Positions 8,205 through 15,902 are shown, counted from the stretch's first letter. The stretch is DNA of 22,137 bases from Treponema sp. (GCA_031259035.1 JAIRLZ010000222.1:1-22137); one strand, 5' to 3'. Notes: generated from the sequence alone by a model not told the origin. A program made the numbers and translations.

Positions 8205-8282
8205 CTTTGGTTCGATGTTAGTTTTGGCCAGGCTCTTGCAGTTTTTCAGGCGAAAGCCTTGCAAAAGCGTTTTTTAAAAGTT

Positions 8283-8313
8283 GCTGTTCCAAAACTTGAG
8301 GTTTTGGAACAGC
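8283..8313. repeat. Perfect 13-bp-arm palindrome (intergenic repeat)
   Basis: Arms GCTGTTCCAAAAC (8283-8295) and GTTTTGGAACAGC (8301-8313) pair perfectly around a TTGAG loop. It lies in the 274-base gap between rpmF and the secreted-protein gene, and has no T-tract typical of an intrinsic terminator. Its arm is shared with the miaB 3' end and with 8190-8199. The rest of the gap (8149-8422) holds the possible rpmF promoter and the repeated word CGTAC at about 8334-8377; no gene is seen. Confidence 0.75.
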
Positions 8314-8422
8314 CTCTCTTTATACAAATTATCGTACCGTACGCCGCGTCTGTACATGTCCGTACAACGATGCCTTTCATTCCCGCAGTCATGGAACACG
8401 CCGCGCAACATGACGCTCTCCA

Positions 8423-9031
8423 TCACGGCATCTTCTCAAATTCTTCCCGCACCTTTTGTATCTTGGCAAGCTCGCGATTTATGATTTTTTCGTAATCAAG
8501 CTCTTTGCGTTCTATTCTGCCCGCTTCGTCCTGCCAAAACTGCACGCGCTCTAGAATAATGAACCTGAATCTCCGCGCCTGCGCCTTTTCAGCCCACTCC
8601 TTGGCGTCTTTCCAATATACAAGCGCCGCGCGGTAGCATATTTCGGCGGTTTCAAGGCTTTTGAGGTTCTGCTCCTTAAACGGCGCGTTATAAAAATAGG
8701 CGTACCGTTTGTTCCACTTGTTTCCTAAAAACAGATGCTGCTCTACCATCTTTAAATTCAGGTGCATCATAAAAAGATAGCGGTACTTTTCGTATTGAAC
8801 CTCGTTTTCAATCAAGGCGATGGCATAAAGCGGATTGGCGAAGTCGGCTTTGAGCGCCATCTCAAGCCAGTGAATATTCTCCATGGTGTCATCGGGATAT
8901 TGGATGTAATGAAGGTGGTAAAGCCGGTAATACTGTTCCTTATACTCAACATAATAGGCCGCCAACGGCGAAATTCCCGTGGAAAAGAGAAAAATACCCA
9001 CTACAATACACACGACGCAATTCTTCATCAT
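8423..9031 (-). CDS. Secreted protein of unknown function
   Basis: A 202-residue protein with a signal peptide (about residues 1-24, CVVCIVVGIFLFSTG core, cleavage near LAAYY). The mature part is rich in tyrosine, glutamate and lysine, mostly helical, with a coiled-coil-like basic/acidic C-terminus (about 150-200). No recognised domain. The start has GAGGA upstream; an adjacent second ATG is equally possible. It lies 56 bases downstream of tmk on the same strand and may be co-transcribed. No lipobox is obvious. Function unknown. Confidence 0.65.
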   Translation of the reverse strand: MMKNCVVCIVVGIFLFSTGISPLAAYYVEYKEQYYRLYHLHYIQYPDDTMENIHWLEMALKADFANPLYAIALIENEVQYEKYRYLFMMHLNLKMVEQHLFLGNKWNKRYAYFYNAPFKEQNLKSLETAEICYRAALVYWKDAKEWAEKAQARRFRFIILERVQFWQDEAGRIERKELDYEKIINRELAKIQKVREEFEKMP

Positions 9032-9087
9032 ATCGTTTCCTCATGTATCGGTTGTTTTGAAACTGTCCTAAAACCCTGTTTTTATGC

Positions 9088-9735
9088 TCATGATTCATAC
9101 GCGGTTTTGAGCGAACTCACCTTTTTCAAGGCTTCCCAGATGTCTTCGGCGACCGCGTCCGGCGCTTTCGCCGCGTCTACGGTGATTGTCATGGTTCCCT
9201 TTTCTTCGTACCACGGCAGCAACGCCTTGTACCGCTCCCGCACCTGCGCCTGAAAGTCAAGGCGCTCGAATATTTCCCTAATCCGCCGGTTTTCCATGCG
9301 TTTCAGGGCGATTTCCGGTTCAATGTCAAAGAAGAAAAGCGTTTCCGGCGCGGGAAACTCCTCATTGAGCGTTTTCGGCAACGCCTCTCCGCAATCGACG
9401 CCCTGATATGCCAGAGAAGAAAGCGCATACCGGTCTGAAACCACCAATTCGCCGCGATTGCAACGGTCTATTACGCCGTTTTCGGCGAAAACATGCTCGC
9501 TGCGATCCGCGGAAAAGAGACGCGCCAGCGTTCCGGCTTGCAACGCAAGCTCCCCGCGCAAGGCGGATCGTATGAGAACGCCTATCGCGCCGTCCGTCGG
9601 CTCGCATGTCGTCCACAGCCGGGGGAGGCGCCGTTCCGTTTTTTCCTTCTCAAACCGCCGCCGCAACAATTCAATCTGAGTCGTAGTGCCGCTGCCGTCC
9701 CCGCCTTCAAAAACAACAAAATTTCTCGCAACCAT
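9088..9735 (-). CDS. tmk: Thymidylate kinase with variant P-loop
   Basis: A 215-residue dTMP kinase (dTMP + ATP to dTDP). Landmarks are the N-terminal strand and P-loop FEGGDGSGTTTQ (residues 9-20), SADRSEHV, the VVSDRYALSSLAYQG dTMP-binding motif, and ALKRMENRRIREIFER. The P-loop lysine of GxxxxGK[ST] is replaced by threonine (T17), whereas the rest of the fold looks intact. Start at 9735 is chosen because the family N-terminus begins there and a GGAGGGCGGGG stretch precedes it; the open frame upstream is non-conserved. A near-consensus promoter lies about 115 bases upstream. Confidence 0.92.
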   Translation of the reverse strand: MVARNFVVFEGGDGSGTTTQIELLRRRFEKEKTERRLPRLWTTCEPTDGAIGVLIRSALRGELALQAGTLARLFSADRSEHVFAENGVIDRCNRGELVVSDRYALSSLAYQGVDCGEALPKTLNEEFPAPETLFFFDIEPEIALKRMENRRIREIFERLDFQAQVRERYKALLPWYEEKGTMTITVDAAKAPDAVAEDIWEALKKVSSLKTAYES

Positions 9736-9847
9736 ACGCGCCCCGCCCTCCGATTTTTTTACTCTTCGCTTCGCGCTTGCGAGCGCGCCGCTTGAACGCG
9801 CGGGCATACGCCCCGCCGCAAACGCTTGATGTATTTGGAACACGCCC

Positions 9848-9876
9848 ATTATATTATATTCCAACGCTTTTATCAA
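9848..9876 (-). promoter_or_regulatory. Sigma-70 type promoter for tmk
   Basis: On the minus strand TTGATA (9871-9876) and TATAAT (9848-9853) are exactly 17 bases apart. It lies just downstream of the stop codon of the broken hydrogenase gene and points at tmk, so tmk need not depend on the upstream operon. The roughly 105-base leader contains a small GC-rich hairpin (GCGCT/AGCGC). Confidence 0.7.
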
Positions 9877-9886
9877 CCGTGAAATC

Positions 9887-11475
9887 TCACGCGCAAGGCT
9901 TCGAACCAGCCGCCTGGCGTAATGGCGTGTCTTGGCCGAGTACGCTAATCGCATCTTTTATGCTCTTTTCATGGGCTTTCATCCCGTATTTATCAATGTC
10001 GGCTTTGTTCTTTTCTTCGTGGGTAAGACAGCCAGTTCCGCCTATACAGCCATTTGCGCAGGCCATGCCTTCAATAAAGTTGTTAGAGAGCATGTTTTTG
10101 CTCAACTTGAGCAGCGCCGCTTTGCATTGTTCAATGCCGTCGCATACCACCGGATTAAATACGAAGCTTTCGATACCGTTTTCCTTAAGGAACTGTTCAG
10201 AAATAACATGACCGTTTGGTCATGTTATTTCCTAATTGCGTAAGCAATTAAAACAAAATGCTGTGCATTCTATTTATGAACAGTTCCTAATGGCTTCGCG
10301 CGCCGCATCGGTTACGCCGCCGCTCCGCGCAAAAATCCGCCCAAAATAAGAAGCGTTGTCAAGAGGGTTTTCTTCCAAAGACGTAATATCAATGTCTTTG
10401 CTGTCGAATAGAGCTTGCAGCTCCTCGAATGTAATGACCGAGTCCACATAAGGGCGGACGCTCTTTTTTTGAAATTCACGTTTCTTGGCGGTGCAGGGGC
10501 CTATAAAGATGACTTTTGAGTCCGGATCGGAGCGCTTGATAGAGCGGGCGATGGCGGCCATAGGGGAAAGGTCGCCGCTGATTTTCGGGGCGCAGCCGGG
10601 GAATTGCGTTTCAATGTATGTGACAAACGCGGGGCAGCATGAAGAGGTCAGAAATCCTGCTTTCGCCAGTTCTTTGGACTCTTCGTCAGCCACCATGTCC
10701 GCTCCCAAAGCCGCTTCCACCACGCTGAAAAATCCAAGCCGCTTTATGCCCGTTATGACTTGTTCCAGCTTCGCGTAATTGAACTGACTCGCTATGGAAG
10801 GCGCGACCACCGCGTACACCTTATGCCGCTCGTCGCCGCGGCTTTTTTCAGCATGTCCACCACGTTTACAATGAACGATTTGTCGCCAATGGCTCCGAAA
10901 GGGCATTGATACACGCAGGCGCCGCAGGCTATGCACTTCTGGTTGTCTATCTGCGCGGACTTGGCGTTGTTAAGAGAAATCGCGTTCACCTTGCAGGAAT
11001 TTTCACACGGACGCTTGATGTTAATGATAGCCGAGTAGGGGCAGACTTTCGCGCAGAGACCGCACTCCACACATTTTGATTTTTCAATGCGAGCTTTCTG
11101 TTTATGATCGAAAGTTATGGCGCCGCGCCTGCAAGAGCGCTCGCACCGGTGCGCCAAACAGCCCCGGCAGGCGCTGGTTATCTCATACCCGCCGGCAGGA
11201 CAATCGTCGCAGGCGATGTCTATCATTTCAATGACATTGGGGTTGGCTTTGTCGCCGCCTAGAGCCAGCTTCACTCGTTCTTCCAAAATGGCGCGTTCTT
11301 TGTACACGCAGCAGCGCATGGTAGGCTCTTTTCCCGGTACAATGGTTTTGGGGATGGCGAGCAGGTTTTCATACAGATCGTCCTTCCATGTATGGCGGGC
11401 GACTTCGCACAGCGTCCTGTATTTCAAATACTGCAATTTGGTGTCGAATTTCTTGATGTCTCTTCCGTCAGTCAT
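9887..11475 (-). pseudogene. [FeFe] hydrogenase with ferredoxin domain, disrupted by frameshift and MITE
   Basis: Three pieces make one hydrogenase. Piece one (11475 to about 10849) has an N-terminal region and cysteine-rich ferredoxin domains (CRGCLAHRC, CVECGLCAKVC, CIACGACVYQC). Piece two (about 10848-10288, shifted by one frame) has H-cluster motifs TSCCPAFV and GPCTAKKRE. Piece three (10185-9887) has GMACANGCIGGTGC. The shift falls at a run of six A (minus strand; 10843-10848); seven would keep the frame. Between pieces two and three is a 99-bp inserted element that adds a stop within a few codons. The start at 11475 overlaps the phosphatase gene by 8 bases. The intact protein would resemble the second catalytic hydrogenase of hfs-type loci. 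Truncated protein is unlikely to hold an H-cluster. Confidence 0.88.
10189..10287. mobile_element. 99-bp MITE-like insertion with 3-bp target duplication
   Basis: The ends are perfect 11-bp inverted repeats GGAACTGTTCA...TGAACAGTTCC. It is flanked by TAA on both sides (10186-10188 and 10288-10290). Inside are two strong hairpins: GAAATAACATGACC with a GTTT loop (10200-10231) and TAATTGC with a GTAA loop (10233-10250). There is no coding capacity, so it would need a transposase in trans. Removing the element plus one TAA rejoins the hydrogenase frame as Glu-Ala-Ile-Lys-Glu-Asn-Gly. The parent insertion-sequence family was not identified. Confidence 0.87.
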
Positions 11476-12628
11476 ACTGCACCTCAACCGTCTTGCCAAT
11501 CGCTTTGAGATTTTTGGCGAGCGCCTCCACCAATTTGAGCTTCATGGTTATATCTATAGGCAGACCTTGATGCGCGGAATTGATGCTTTGGCCCACGAAA
11601 AATCGTATGTGCGTCGCCTCCTCAAACAGGATGTTCGCAAGCATGGACGCGCCGTCCCGCTTCGTAAAATATTTAGGCGTGATGTCCGAGTCGCTGATAT
11701 ATTTTTCGCTTAACTCAAGCAGTTTCCGCAAGGTCAACACCCCTTCGGTTGTAAGGTCAACGCCTTTTATGCAGCCTATGGGCGGCACGTCCTTATCGGG
11801 AAAGTGCAGCGCGCTTTTTATTTCCTGGCGCAGGTACCGGGCGACTATTTGAGAACTCGTGCCGCCGCACACCACTTTTTTCCCTTTGTGGCTAAGGAAT
11901 CTTTCGATATAAAAATCATCCCGCGTCTTGTCAACAGGCGGTCCTACCATGACGCTCACCGGCGCAACCTCCCTGATTTTTATCGCCGCGACCGTGGTGT
12001 CATCGCCCGGTTCGTTTATATACAGATCGTTGCACGCCCCGGCCAGCAGGCACGCGACGCACCGCGCGCTCATGGAAGGCTTTATCGTCCGGTTAAGATA
12101 GTCCATCACATCCGTGCGGAGCCATCCCAGATTGAGCGCTTTCCCTATGCCGGCGTGAATAACGCCGTCGCTCATAAGGATTATGCAGTCGTCCTTCGCC
12201 AGATTCAAGTCGCTTACATAGACGGTTTTTCCGAAATAATTGCGCGCTGTCCTATCGAAATCAACGCATTTCCCTTCGTGAACATATATCGCCGCCGGAT
12301 TGTCAAACTCAAAAAGACAGCCGCCGCCTTGTTTGTTTGCGTTCACCACCGAAAAGGTCGCGTACGCGACGCCGCGCGTCTTGCACACCGGCAGGGTTTG
12401 GATAACGGCGCTTATACATTCTTCCAACTCAATGCCGTTGGACACCATCGTACATAGAATCTTTGAAGTCAACGTGGCGAGAATATTCGCCTTAACCCCG
12501 CTTCCCAACCCGTCGGCGAGCGCCACCGTAGTGTATTCGCCGTCTCTCGTGGATTCAACCTTGTCTCCGCACAGCTCTTCTCCTTTCTTGTTCAAAGAAG
12601 TGTACCCGCTTTCCAGATAGAGTTCCAT
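11468..12628 (-). CDS. SpoIIE-type PP2C protein phosphatase
   Basis: A 386-residue cytoplasmic protein. Residues 1-220 form a SpoIIE/PP2C serine phosphatase domain with metal-binding aspartates in CGDKV (D22), ALADGLGSG (D39), LMSDGVIHAG (D154) and PGDDTTVAA (D209-D210). Residues 221-386 are an extra domain beginning MVGPPVDKTRDDF that I do not recognise. The start has AAGGA nine bases upstream. Phosphatases of this type accompany sensory [FeFe] hydrogenases in the hfs loci of Thermoanaerobacterium and relatives (family knowledge). It overlaps the broken hydrogenase start by 8 bases. The substrate is unknown; a regulator phosphorylated on serine or threonine is a fair inference. Confidence 0.87.
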   Translation of the reverse strand: MELYLESGYTSLNKKGEELCGDKVESTRDGEYTTVALADGLGSGVKANILATLTSKILCTMVSNGIELEECISAVIQTLPVCKTRGVAYATFSVVNANKQGGGCLFEFDNPAAIYVHEGKCVDFDRTARNYFGKTVYVSDLNLAKDDCIILMSDGVIHAGIGKALNLGWLRTDVMDYLNRTIKPSMSARCVACLLAGACNDLYINEPGDDTTVAAIKIREVAPVSVMVGPPVDKTRDDFYIERFLSHKGKKVVCGGTSSQIVARYLRQEIKSALHFPDKDVPPIGCIKGVDLTTEGVLTLRKLLELSEKYISDSDITPKYFTKRDGASMLANILFEEATHIRFFVGQSINSAHQGLPIDITMKLKLVEALAKNLKAIGKTVEVQYD

Positions 12629-12685
12629 TCCCGCTGTCCTTTTATGCGGCGGAGCCTTTTGCGTTTGAGCGCGTCCGCCTTTCAA

Positions 12686-13003
12686 CCTGTCCTATAAACG
12701 CGAGCCGCCCCGGTTCCTCGCTTGAATTGACCCGACGTGCGGGGTCTCATTGACCCGATTCATTCGCCGAACTCACGGCGCATACGTTTCAATGAACGGC
12801 GGCGCCACCCATTCCATGTCTAGCAGCCTGTTGCGCTTGTAGGTTTTCATGGCTTTTTCAACGAAAAAACCATGAAAACCACGATTTATGGGCTACTGCG
12901 AACCTTCGGTTTGCGAACCATCGGTTCGATGGAGTTTGAGCGGAAGAAAACGCGCATTTTTGCGCGTTTTCTCCGATTTGGGGCGCGAAGCGCAACAAAC
13001 TCC
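12686..13003. other. Hairpin-rich 317-base spacer inside the hydrogenase operon
   Basis: No gene is seen, although the neighbouring operon junctions are tight. From left to right: ATTGACCCGA repeated directly at 12726-12735 and 12749-12758; a hairpin with arms GGTTTTCATGG (12842-12852) and CCATGAAAACC (12870-12880), continued inwards by TTTTTC/GAAAAA; two adjacent GCGAACC-type hairpins (12898-12928); and a hairpin with 12-bp arms AGAAAACGCGCA/TGCGCGTTTTCT (12945-12972). The last is enclosed by GGAGTTTG (12931-12938) and CAAACTCC (12996-13003), whose right copy touches the stop codon of the sensory hydrogenase gene. Could be stacked mobile repeats or an mRNA-processing region. Confidence 0.6.
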
Positions 13004-14751
13004 TAGGCGTCCTCTGTCTCACGCTCGCGTTGCAGGGTTTTCTTGAGTTTGAGCAAAGCCACCTTTGTTTCGGCGGTGGTTTCTCCCAGAAGCGAAGCTA
13101 TTTCCTGCGCCACGCGCATTTGCTTTTTTATCACGCCGTCTGTCGTATTAAGGGTTTCATTCTTCACCTCATCAAGTTTTTTGTCAAATTCCACTTTGTC
13201 TGATATATCTTTATATACGCCGAACATAATTTTATGGTCGCGCAGCAGGATAATTGATATTTCCGCGTATTTGCCGGTCTCGTCAATGAACACCTTCTTT
13301 TTATGGACATTTTTTCCCTCGTTAAACGCGATGACGTACTCGCCGCAATTAAAACAATCGTATGCGTTCAAACCCTTTGCGCTCGCGGCGGTTACGCCGA
13401 GAATCCGGCGGGCCGCGTTGTTTAGCTCCACTATTTTATAGTCGCTGTCAAGAACGATGATGCCGTTGGGACTGTTCTGAATTATCTCATACGACATTGA
13501 TTCAGCCCGGGCGCGCATATAGGGGATGCACATCTCTATGTCGGCCAGCCCGTTAAACACGAACAACGCCTTCTCACGGCAGGTGGAATATCCGCACGCG
13601 CCGCAATTAAGCTCGTCTTCGGGTGTGAGCTTGCCGCTTTTAGCCAAAATAAACCGTACGTCCCGCTCGCCCGGCGCCGCAAATGGCAAAGGAATCGACG
13701 GATGTTTCATTGACAAATCAACGCGATGCGCCGGGGGGCGGCGGACGGGCGGCGTCGCGTTCCTCGCAGCGTTCCCCGCCATTTTGCTGACGTAATCCCG
13801 TATTTCCTTATTCGCCTTGATTGCGCCGCTTCCGGCGCGCGCTGGCGGCGGCGTTTTCAGTATGCACGGGCCGTTAATGCACGCATATTCACAACAGTTC
13901 ATCTCAATAAACAAGCCGGAATACGTTTCTATGTCTTCAAGCGTTTCAAAACACCTTTTCACCCCGTCCACGGCGACATATTCATAATCATCTGGAGGGT
14001 TTATGAAGGACTTGATTATTCCTCTGCTGATGGGATAGCACCTGGCGCGGTTTGCGGCTTCTCCAGCGCCACCGCCGGACTCATTATCCGCTATCTGTTC
14101 AAGCGCTATGTTTCTACTGGCAAAGAGCCGGCTCAACTCCTCAAAGGTCAAAACCGCGTCTATGATTCCGCTCTCCGCGGACTCTCTTTTTTTGGCTATG
14201 CAGGGGCCTATGAACACTACCTTTGCGTTTGAAAACCTTTGTTTCAAGAGTTTTCCATGCGCTATCATGGGGGAGTCCACCGGCGCCAAATATTTCAACG
14301 CGCCCGGATAGTACACCTGAATCATGCGGTTTATCGCCGGACACGCGGAGGTGATGAAATTTTTGTATTCATGCGTCTCCAGCAGGCGGACGTACGCGGC
14401 GCTAACCGCCTCGGCGCCAACCGCCGTCTCTTCGGCGTACGCAAATCCAAGGTTGATGATGGCGCGCCGCATTATTGAGAAGCTCTGTACGCCGAAACTG
14501 CTTGCGAAAGAAGGCGCCACCGAGGCTATTGTCTGTCCGCCGCCCGCCAATAGCGCTTCGGTCTTCGCCAACTCCGAATTAACCTTTTTTGCGTTCTGCG
14601 GACAGACGCTCGTACACGTGCCGCAGAGGATGCAGCGTTCCCCAACAATATGCGCCTGGCGGTTTTCAAATTTTATCGCTTTCACCGGACATTCGCGCAA
14701 ACACTTGAAGCAGTCCTTGCACCGCGCCGGCTTGAAATCCAAATATTCCAT
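13003..14751 (-). CDS. Sensory-type [FeFe] hydrogenase (HydS-like) with PAS domain
   Basis: A 582-residue multidomain protein. Two [4Fe-4S] motifs lie at residues 11-50 (CKDCFKCLREC, CILCGTCTSVC). The H-domain follows (about 70-300) with TSACP (134-138), GPCIAKKRE (182-190) and CCEYACINGPC (286-296). A cysteine cluster CGACGYSTC (383-391) comes next, then a PAS domain (about 420-520) with its own CFNCGEY, and a helical C-terminus suited to dimerisation. In canonical hydrogenases the first motif is TSCCP; the alanine here removes the proton-shuttle cysteine, a trait reported for sensory enzymes. H2 sensing rather than bulk catalysis is inferred. The start could also be GTG at 14760, which has a better spaced AAGG. 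It lies between the [2Fe-2S] and phosphatase genes. Confidence 0.9.
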   Translation of the reverse strand: MEYLDFKPARCKDCFKCLRECPVKAIKFENRQAHIVGERCILCGTCTSVCPQNAKKVNSELAKTEALLAGGGQTIASVAPSFASSFGVQSFSIMRRAIINLGFAYAEETAVGAEAVSAAYVRLLETHEYKNFITSACPAINRMIQVYYPGALKYLAPVDSPMIAHGKLLKQRFSNAKVVFIGPCIAKKRESAESGIIDAVLTFEELSRLFASRNIALEQIADNESGGGAGEAANRARCYPISRGIIKSFINPPDDYEYVAVDGVKRCFETLEDIETYSGLFIEMNCCEYACINGPCILKTPPPARAGSGAIKANKEIRDYVSKMAGNAARNATPPVRRPPAHRVDLSMKHPSIPLPFAAPGERDVRFILAKSGKLTPEDELNCGACGYSTCREKALFVFNGLADIEMCIPYMRARAESMSYEIIQNSPNGIIVLDSDYKIVELNNAARRILGVTAASAKGLNAYDCFNCGEYVIAFNEGKNVHKKKVFIDETGKYAEISIILLRDHKIMFGVYKDISDKVEFDKKLDEVKNETLNTTDGVIKKQMRVAQEIASLLGETTAETKVALLKLKKTLQRERETEDA

Positions 14752-14801
14752 ATGTTCCACTGTTTCGCCTTCAATTTCTGAAAACGAATTCTGAAAACAA
14801 G

Positions 14802-14835
14802 TTCGCCGGCGGGTTCGCCACAAACCGCCGGCGAA
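14802..14835. other. GC-rich hairpin between the [2Fe-2S] gene and the sensory hydrogenase gene
   Basis: Arms TTCGCCGGCGG (14802-14812) and CCGCCGGCGAA (14825-14835) pair perfectly with a 12-base loop, in a 118-base spacer. There is no T-tract after it, so it is a poor terminator. An intercistronic processing or stability element is possible. Confidence 0.6.
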
Positions 14836-14878
14836 TGGTCATGTTTTGGCTCATCTCACGGACGAACCGCGCTAGCGG

Positions 14879-15139
14879 TTATCGCGCCGCTATCGCGCCG
14901 CTCGCGCGCACAACATCGTCAAAGAATTCCTGTACCTTACCGGGCTTTACCGCATAGTACGCTTCGTTCACCGTTACGGAAACGCCGTCCGCATTGCATT
15001 TGCCTATGCAGAACGCGCCGCTTAATTCGATCTGTTCGCCAAGCCCGTCGCGCTTGATTAAATATTGCATCTGCTCCACCACCTGCCTTGAACCCTTCAA
15101 ATGACAGGAACTTCCAATACAAACAGTCACTTTTGTCAT
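14879..15139 (-). CDS. NuoE/ferredoxin-like [2Fe-2S] protein
   Basis: An 86-residue thioredoxin-fold [2Fe-2S] protein. The four cluster cysteines are in CIGSSCHLKG (C7, C12) and CIGKCNADG near residues 44-48, the C-x4-C...C-x3-C pattern of NuoE and Clostridium-type 2Fe-2S ferredoxins. The start has AAGGAGG upstream and lies 13 bases after the kinase gene. Small proteins of this kind open the hfs-type hydrogenase loci. It probably passes electrons to or from the sensory hydrogenase encoded next; that is inferred from position. Confidence 0.88.
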   Translation of the reverse strand: MTKVTVCIGSSCHLKGSRQVVEQMQYLIKRDGLGEQIELSGAFCIGKCNADGVSVTVNEAYYAVKPGKVQEFFDDVVRASGAIAAR

Positions 15140-15152
15140 ACCGCTTTCCTCC

Positions 15153-15902
15153 TTATTCGTAATCAATGACGTCGATCCAACGCAATAAAAACTCTTTCTC
15201 TTTTTCCTTGCCCTTGACCATTTGGGACGCGGCGACTATGGGCATCCATTTCTGCACGTACTGCTTGGCCGTATCGCTTTTTTTGCAGAACAGATCAAGG
15301 TACTTTTCCGCGCCCGCTATGTCGCCGGCAAGCCAGAACAGGAGATAGGTTCGCGCCGCGTCCGCGGACGCATTGCCCTGAGTCGCATGGGCCCAGTCTA
15401 TGATGTAAGGCGCGCCGTCAGCCGCAATAATGATATTGCTTGGGTTAAAATCCCCGTGGCATACCTTAACGTGTTTCGGCATACTGTCAAGCCGTGTATG
15501 CAGGTCATATCTGGTCGTCGCATCCAAATCGGCCTGCGCTATTTTCCGGGACATTTTATCCTTCAGTTTGTTGAGCAAAGGCGACTTCTTTGCGTGAACT
15601 TCTCTTTGAAGGTCTACGAAAAGCTCGAAATACTCGTCTCTTTTATCAGGATTTTCTTTCATAAGCCGGTCCAGAGTTTTGCCCTCAATGTACTCAAGCG
15701 CTATGGCCCATTTGTTTTCGACTTTCGTCACTTCAAGCAGTTTGGGGATTTTCAAGCCGGTTTCCTCCACGCGCGCCTGATTGAGTGCCTCGTTGAGAAC
15801 ATCAGCTTTGGAATAATTCTCGTCAAAGAGTTTTATCACCTTGTCATTATCACGGTAAACCGTCTTCGTATTGCGTACAGCTATAATTTTTTCCAGCTTC
15901 AT
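15153..15902 (-). CDS. Aminoglycoside-phosphotransferase-fold kinase
   Basis: A 249-residue cytoplasmic kinase of the APH/choline-kinase superfamily. Visible are a VIKLF lysine (K24, the ATP-binding position), hinge region ALEYIEGKTL (68-77), the catalytic Brenner motif CHGDFNPSN (148-156; D151, N156) and the metal-binding IIDWAHAT (D169). AGGAGG lies six bases before the ATG, and it starts 10 bases after adhE ends. The substrate is unknown. Placed in one operon with a serine phosphatase and an H2 sensor, a protein or small-molecule kinase in the same signalling path is more likely than antibiotic resistance, but that is inference. Confidence 0.85.
   Translation of the reverse strand: MKLEKIIAVRNTKTVYRDNDKVIKLFDENYSKADVLNEALNQARVEETGLKIPKLLEVTKVENKWAIALEYIEGKTLDRLMKENPDKRDEYFELFVDLQREVHAKKSPLLNKLKDKMSRKIAQADLDATTRYDLHTRLDSMPKHVKVCHGDFNPSNIIIAADGAPYIIDWAHATQGNASADAARTYLLFWLAGDIAGAEKYLDLFCKKSDTAKQYVQKWMPIVAASQMVKGKEKEKEFLLRWIDVIDYE

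Noticed and set aside
10843..10848. Programmed -1 ribosomal frameshift in the hydrogenase
   Set aside because: The site is G AAA AAA rather than the efficient A AAA AAG form, and the gene is also cut by the MITE, so a plain indel is simpler. Kept only as an alternative.
15153..15902. Antibiotic-resistance aminoglycoside phosphotransferase
   Set aside because: Only the general APH fold is supported; the operon context and lack of resistance-type signatures do not favour it.
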